Shown piece after piece: positions 5,840 to 6,160 of a stretch of 6,160 nucleotides of DNA. How positions within the stretch are numbered: position 1 is the first letter of the stretch; each line of letters opens with the position of its first letter. The notes below the pieces were generated by a model. That model did no database searches. It worked only from the letters and a program-made list of their open reading frames with translations, and was not told the DNA's origin. Origin of the DNA: ANME-2 cluster archaeon (lineage in GTDB: Archaea; Halobacteriota; Methanosarcinia; Methanosarcinales; Methanocomedenaceae); NCBI GenBank assembly GCA_023544605.1, contig JAMJFQ010000090.1:1-6160 (forward strand), in the 5' to 3' direction. The translations under genes were made by a program, and so were the position numbers.

Positions 5840-6062
5840 AAACTTATGCACCGTCTTGAGCAAATATGGCTATGCAATCTCACGCCAAACAGGAAGTCAC
5901 ATTCGATTAATGAGTACTTTTATGGGGCACGAGCATTAGATAACAATTCCAGCCCATAATCCCATTAAGGTGGGAACGCTGAATAATATTTTAAAAGATA
6001 TTGCAGCATATTTGAAACTAACAAAAGAAGACCTTGTTGTAAATTTGTTCTACAATAATTAA
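5808..6062 (+). pseudogene. hicA: HicA-family mRNA interferase, interrupted by an in-frame TAG
   Basis: Read through the TAG at 5937-5939, this frame encodes 84 codons with convincing HicA homology on both sides. Before the stop, 'MPRDVSHKNLCTVLSKYGY' is followed by 'SRQTGSHIRL', which holds the catalytic histidine (His31, in GSH). After the stop, 'ITIPAHNPIKVGTLNNIL' and 'DIAAYLKLTKEDLVVNLF' match the HicA C-terminal half. The stop falls at codon 44, where relatives usually have His, Lys or Gln just before ITIP. GGAG (5794-5797) lies ten bases before the ATG at 5808; a second in-frame ATG is at 5817. The toxin is expected to cleave mRNA when free of HicB. The simplest reading is an inactivated toxin. 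Alternatives are amber readthrough, for example as pyrrolysine in some methanogen-related archaea, or a sequence error. Confidence 0.78.
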
Positions 6063-6065
6063 CTA

Positions 6066-6160
6066 CTATTTGTTGGACAATGCTTGATTTTTGCTTATTC
6101 TTCTTTTCTGAGCAAAGTCTTCAGGAATCCAAATGGCTGGCTGTGCGTCCTTTTCTGGTT
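6066..6160 (-). CDS. Possible 3' end of an unidentified gene (right edge)
   Basis: A minus-strand frame is open from the window edge to tandem TAG codons (6068-6063). It gives about 30 residues including 'PAIWIPEDFAQKRR', which looks protein-like. A second minus-strand frame stops earlier at TAA and is also plausible (ending 'FGFLKTLLRKEE'). With so little sequence I cannot choose or name a family. The frame would end three bases from the hicA stop, in convergent orientation. Confidence 0.25.
   Translation of the reverse strand, partial: PEKDAQPAIWIPEDFAQKRRISKNQALSNK
6084..6108 (+). terminator. T-rich tract, possible archaeal terminator of hicBA
   Basis: A T-rich stretch with several runs of three to five T begins about 22 bases after the hicA stop. 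Archaeal terminators are often simple T tracts without a hairpin. If a minus-strand gene covers this segment, the tract could instead be coding. Confidence 0.3.

Noticed and set aside
1..6160. CRISPR array, tRNA, rRNA or insertion sequence
   Set aside because: No regularly spaced repeats, tRNA-like cloverleaf, rRNA segment or transposase with terminal inverted repeats was seen on reading.

Overview
The window reads as chromosomal DNA from an archaeon, most likely a methanogen- or ANME-related lineage of the Methanosarcinales type. Three observations suggest this: consensus archaeal Shine-Dalgarno sites (GGAGGTGAT, GGAGGTG), two genes that look leaderless with a TATA element about 26-27 nt before the start codon, and an oxygen-sensitive ferredoxin-dependent 2-oxoacid oxidoreductase. 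The lineage is inferred from gene style only; there is no rRNA or marker gene here.

Left part (1-1447): two minus-strand genes, a secreted SCP2-like small protein (57-533) and a single-domain nitroreductase (704-1252). They are followed by a 195-bp divergent intergenic region holding three short inverted repeats. Centre (1448-4031): an operon of two subunits of a 2-oxoacid:ferredoxin oxidoreductase. The first is a gamma-alpha fusion; the second is the thiamine-diphosphate/iron-sulfur beta subunit. The beta gene has all its conserved cysteines only if it begins at a CTG codon (3171) placed just after a perfect Shine-Dalgarno site.

Right part (4024-6160): a small accessory patch with signs of decay. 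A truncated MNT-type nucleotidyltransferase (the antitoxin half of a HepT/MntA pair, without its partner) overlaps the 3' end of the beta gene tail to tail. An intact ten-helix EamA/DMT permease follows on the plus strand, apparently leaderless. Beyond it lie the C-terminal remnant of a PDZ-domain protein on the minus strand and a hicB-hicA toxin-antitoxin pair. The hicA frame is interrupted by one in-frame amber codon (TAG, 5937-5939), with good HicA homology on both sides. A possible minus-strand gene end touches the right edge.

The oxidoreductase would convert a 2-oxoacid plus CoA to acyl-CoA, CO2 and reduced ferredoxin, or run in reverse for carbon fixation. Nothing else here is clearly part of that pathway. 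I see no convincing new system. The points most worth checking are the non-ATG start of the beta subunit, the amber codon in hicA, and the truncated toxin-antitoxin and PDZ remnants flanking the permease.
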